The translations under genes were made by a program, and so were the position numbers. A stretch of 8,910 nt of DNA from Actinomycetota bacterium (lineage in GTDB: Bacteria > Actinomycetota > Actinomycetes > Nanopelagicales > Nanopelagicaceae). The notes beneath the pieces are model-generated. The model was not told the origin of the DNA. It made no database searches and was given only the letters and a program-made list of their open reading frames with translations. Of the stretch, positions 7,321 through 8,910 are shown piece by piece (within the stretch, counting starts at the first letter, position 1; each line of letters opens with the position of its first letter). The stretch covers positions 1-8,910 of the forward strand of contig CANLAC010000044.1 of the NCBI GenBank assembly GCA_947488645.1, in the 5' to 3' direction.

Positions 7321-7350
7321 GTTATAGCCATCACCCCTTTTTTGTGTGTA
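7321..7350 (-). promoter_or_regulatory. Candidate proximal parE promoter (leaderless start at 7310)
   Basis: Minus-strand TATAAC (7326-7321) matches the -10 consensus at five of six positions and ends 10 bases before the ATG at 7310. A -35-like TACACA (7350-7345, four of six) lies 18 bases upstream. The geometry is like that at the protease gene and would give a transcript with almost no leader. This competes with the more distal promoter candidate; both could be active. Confidence 0.4.
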
Positions 7351-7359
7351 AGCGCGCCG

Positions 7360-7388
7360 AATACATCTCAGATAGTGGAAATTGTCGA
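7360..7388 (-). promoter_or_regulatory. Candidate distal parE promoter
   Basis: Minus-strand TCGACA (7388-7383, five of six matches to TTGACA) is followed after exactly 17 bases by TGTATT (7365-7360, four of six to TATAAT). A start near 7353 would give a leader of about 20 bases carrying AAAAGGGG just before the ATG at 7331, supporting the longer ParE. The -35 overlaps the GTCGAC palindrome at 7384-7389, so the opposite strand has a similar hexamer. Confidence 0.42.
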
Positions 7389-7454
7389 CTCTCAGCGTTA
7401 AATCAGTGTTAATTAAGCAAAAAAGATTAAAAACAACAAGCGGAGAATAAACAA

Positions 7455-7475
7455 ATGTGGAATCCTGTTCCATAG
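7455..7475 (+). other. Possible six-codon leader ORF (Met-Trp-Asn-Pro-Val-Pro) with overlapping hairpin
   Basis: ATG at 7455 opens six codons, Met-Trp-Asn-Pro-Val-Pro, ending in TAG at 7473-7475. A Shine-Dalgarno-like GGAGA (7442-7446) lies 8 bases upstream, an ideal spacing. The ORF contains a perfect 5-base inverted repeat, TGGAA (7458-7462) and TTCCA (7468-7472), with a 5-base loop, so a translating ribosome would disrupt the hairpin. The DUF7455 start codon lies 26 bases beyond. A Trp codon plus a Pro before the stop recalls regulatory leader peptides, but ORFs this short occur by chance and no function is established. Confidence 0.3.
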
Positions 7476-7491
7476 AGAAGAACACGGAAAC

Positions 7492-7497
7492 GGAGAG
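7492..7497 (+). promoter_or_regulatory. Ribosome binding site that fixes the DUF7455 start
   Basis: GGAGAG ends 4 bases before the ATG at 7502. It selects that ATG over an in-frame GTG at 7457, which would add 15 residues of non-family sequence. Confidence 0.7.
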
Positions 7498-7501
7498 AGA
7501 T

Positions 7502-7714
7502 ATGTCAGAACAGTTTTTGCTTGAATCAGTACCTCTTAACGCCCTAGATCGTTGCGATCGTTGCGGTGCCCAGGCTTATGTCCGTGCAGTGCTTCTAAAC
7601 GGTGGGGAACTCATGTTCTGTGCACATCACGGCAAGGAATACGCTGAAAAGCTAAAGCCAATCGCCGCAAAGATTCATGATGAATCAGAAAAGCTGATTG
7701 AATCTAAAAACTAG
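7502..7714 (+). CDS. DUF7455 small zinc-ribbon-like protein
   Basis: This is a 70-residue protein of the actinobacterial DUF7455 family, whose function is unknown. The core LDRCDRCGAQAYVRAVL (15-31) and GGELMFCAHHGKEY (34-47) are the family hallmarks. Cys18, Cys21, Cys40 and His42 or His43 form a plausible single zinc site of the CxxC...CxHH kind. The C-terminal third is a charged helix (EKLKPIAAKIHDESEKLIE). There is no signal peptide or membrane segment, so the protein is cytoplasmic. The ATG at 7502 is chosen for its Shine-Dalgarno and because family members begin shortly before ADRCDRCG. The gene is divergent from parE and convergent with the primary sigma factor gene, the same neighbourhood remembered for Streptomyces, where it sits between hrdB and parE. 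That conserved position hints at a role near transcription or DNA topology, but this is inference. Confidence 0.9.
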   Translation: MSEQFLLESVPLNALDRCDRCGAQAYVRAVLLNGGELMFCAHHGKEYAEKLKPIAAKIHDESEKLIESKN

Positions 7715-7724
7715 ATTTACTATC

Positions 7725-7763
7725 AAAAAAGCCCTTATGCGATTAACGCGTAAGGGCTTTTTT
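7725..7763. terminator. Bidirectional intrinsic terminator between DUF7455 and sigA
   Basis: A17-pair stem is formed by AAAAAAGCCCTTATGCG (7725-7741) and CGCGTAAGGGCTTTTTT (7747-7763) around the 5-base loop ATTAA, with a single T-G pair. On either strand the GC-rich part is followed by six Ts, so it can stop transcription from both convergent genes. It begins 10 bases after the DUF7455 stop and ends 11 bases before the sigma gene stop. Confidence 0.95.
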
Positions 7764-7774
7764 GTTGATGAATC

Positions 7775-8910
7775 TTAATCTAGATAATCGCGCAGTACCT
7801 GACTACGTGATGGGTGACGAAGCTTTGACATTGTCTTTGATTCAATCTGGCGAATACGTTCACGTGTAACTCCGTAAACCTTTCCGATCTCATCTAGTGT
7901 CTTTGGCTGGCCATCTGTTAAACCAAATCGCATTGCAACTACGCCAGCTTCACGTTCTGACAAAGTGTCTAGCACTGAGTGCAACTGCTCTTGCAGCAAG
8001 GTAAATGAAACCGCATCTGCTGGAACAACAGCTTCACTATCTTCAATCAAATCACCAAACTCTGAATCGCCTTCTTCACCCAGTGGTGTGTGAAGTGAGA
8101 TTGGTTCACGGCCATACTTTTGAACTTCAACAACCTTTTCAGGTGTCATATCAAGTTCTTTAGCTAACTCTTCTGGAGTCGGTTCGCGACCAAGATCTTG
8201 CAGCATCTGACGCTGAACACGTGCCAACTTGTTAATAACTTCAACCATGTGAACAGGAATACGAATTGTGCGAGCCTGGTCAGCCATCGCACGAGTAATT
8301 GCCTGGCGAATCCACCATGTGGCATAGGTTGAGAACTTGTAACCCTTTGTGTAGTCAAACTTCTCAACTGCGCGAATAAGTCCCAAGTTACCTTCCTGGA
8401 TCAAGTCCAGGAAGAGCATTCCGCGGCCGGTATAGCGCTTGGCAAGAGAAACAACCAGACGTAGGTTTGCCTCGAGCAAGTGATTCTTTGCGCGCTTTCC
8501 ATCTTCGACTAGCCATTCAAGTTCGCGCTTGTACTTCTTTTCTAACTTCTTTTCATGCTTCAACTTCTCTTCTGCAAAAAGACCAACTTCTACGCGTGTA
8601 GCAAGCTCTACTTCCAGCTCTGCATTCAGCAATGCCACGCGGCCAATCTGCTTTAAATAATCCTTAACTGGATCTGCCGTAGCACCAGCTGTCATAACAG
8701 TCTGTGCCGGAGCATCATCTTCTTCAGATGCCTTTAATGTAAAGGCATCCTCTTCTTTGCCCTGTGTTGCCTCATCAGCCAAGTCCACAACGCGAGGCTG
8801 GGCACCCTTTTCCTCTTCGCTGTCGATGATCTCGACAACTTCCTTGATCAAAGTTTCAACATCTTCTAATTCAACTTCTTCTAGCTCAACCTCTTCGCCA
8901 TCAATCTTGG
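7775..8910 (-). CDS. sigA: Primary (housekeeping) RNA polymerase sigma factor, 5' end outside window
   Basis: This is a group 1 sigma-70 factor (called SigA, RpoD or HrdB in relatives) that directs RNA polymerase to -35/-10 promoters. The reading frame stays open to the right edge, giving about 378 visible codons; the TTG at 8851 is an internal leucine, not a start. From the visible N-terminus there is a very acidic stretch (GEEVELEEVELEDVE and onward), then region 1.2 (DPVKDYLKQIGRVALL, about 8674-8627), a charged helical insert, region 2 with RYTGRGMLFLDLIQEGNLGL and the -10-binding TYATWWIRQAITRA (about 8326-8285), region 3 (PVHMVEVINKLARVQRQ onward), and region 4 with the helix-turn-helix TLDEIGKVYGVTRERIRQIE (about 7900-7841) that contacts the -35 element. 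It ends RSQVLRDYLD, as in other actinobacterial primary sigmas. The promoter and start lie outside the window. Confidence 0.96.
   Translation of the reverse strand, partial: KIDGEEVELEEVELEDVETLIKEVVEIIDSEEEKGAQPRVVDLADEATQGKEEDAFTLKASEEDDAPAQTVMTAGATADPVKDYLKQIGRVALLNAELEVELATRVEVGLFAEEKLKHEKKLEKKYKRELEWLVEDGKRAKNHLLEANLRLVVSLAKRYTGRGMLFLDLIQEGNLGLIRAVEKFDYTKGYKFSTYATWWIRQAITRAMADQARTIRIPVHMVEVINKLARVQRQMLQDLGREPTPEELAKELDMTPEKVVEVQKYGREPISLHTPLGEEGDSEFGDLIEDSEAVVPADAVSFTLLQEQLHSVLDTLSEREAGVVAMRFGLTDGQPKTLDEIGKVYGVTRERIRQIESKTMSKLRHPSRSQVLRDYLD

Noticed and set aside
7457..7501. Longer DUF7455 protein starting at GTG 7457
   Set aside because: The extra 15 residues do not resemble family starts and a good Shine-Dalgarno precedes the ATG at 7502.
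8849..8851. TTG at 8851 as the sigma factor start
   Set aside because: The same frame continues open to the window edge with the same acidic composition, so this is an internal Leu codon.

Overview
The window looks like core chromosome of a low-GC, compact actinobacterium. The proteins are recognisably actinobacterial: a ParE and a primary sigma factor of the Streptomyces/Mycobacterium type, an Actinobacteria-restricted DUF7455 zinc protein, and an ABC-F ATPase that matches, from memory, the mycobacterial Rv1473 type. The DNA, however, is only moderately G+C and the gene spacing is very tight (about 20-30 bases). Freshwater Nanopelagicales (acI, Planktophila/Nanopelagicus-like) fit best. This placement is an inference from composition and remembered homologues, not from a search.

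Layout. On the plus strand from the left edge come the tail of a PfkB-type sugar kinase (1-123), a topoisomerase IV subunit A gene (parC, 149-1681) and an ABC-F ATPase (1703-3301), probably one operon. Its last codon overlaps by 4 bases the stop of a minus-strand gene for a large secreted M6-family zinc metalloprotease (3298-5202) that carries a 25-unit Thr-Pro hexanucleotide repeat. Just upstream of the protease on the same strand lies parE (5229-7310, topoisomerase IV subunit B). A divergent intergenic region of about 190 bases (7311-7501) holds candidate promoters, a possible six-codon leader ORF and a hairpin. It is followed on the plus strand by the 70-residue DUF7455 zinc protein (7502-7714). 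A strong bidirectional terminator (7725-7763) separates this from the primary sigma factor gene (7775 to the right edge, minus strand, 5' end outside the window).

How the genes fit together. ParC and ParE form the chromosome-decatenating type IIA topoisomerase. The sigma factor drives housekeeping transcription, and the ABC-F protein probably acts on ribosomes. The neighbourhood parE - DUF7455 - primary sigma factor is, from memory, shared with Streptomyces, so this is ancestral synteny. The secreted protease is the outlier: it sits between the two topoisomerase genes, has no obvious functional link to them and looks AT-richer by eye.

The most notable points are a ParC that ends right after the breakage-reunion domain with no C-terminal DNA-wrapping domain, the (Thr-Pro)25 tract of the protease, and the candidate leader ORF (Met-Trp-Asn-Pro-Val-Pro-stop) overlapping a hairpin ahead of the DUF7455 gene. 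No tRNA, rRNA, CRISPR array, insertion sequence or phage gene was seen.
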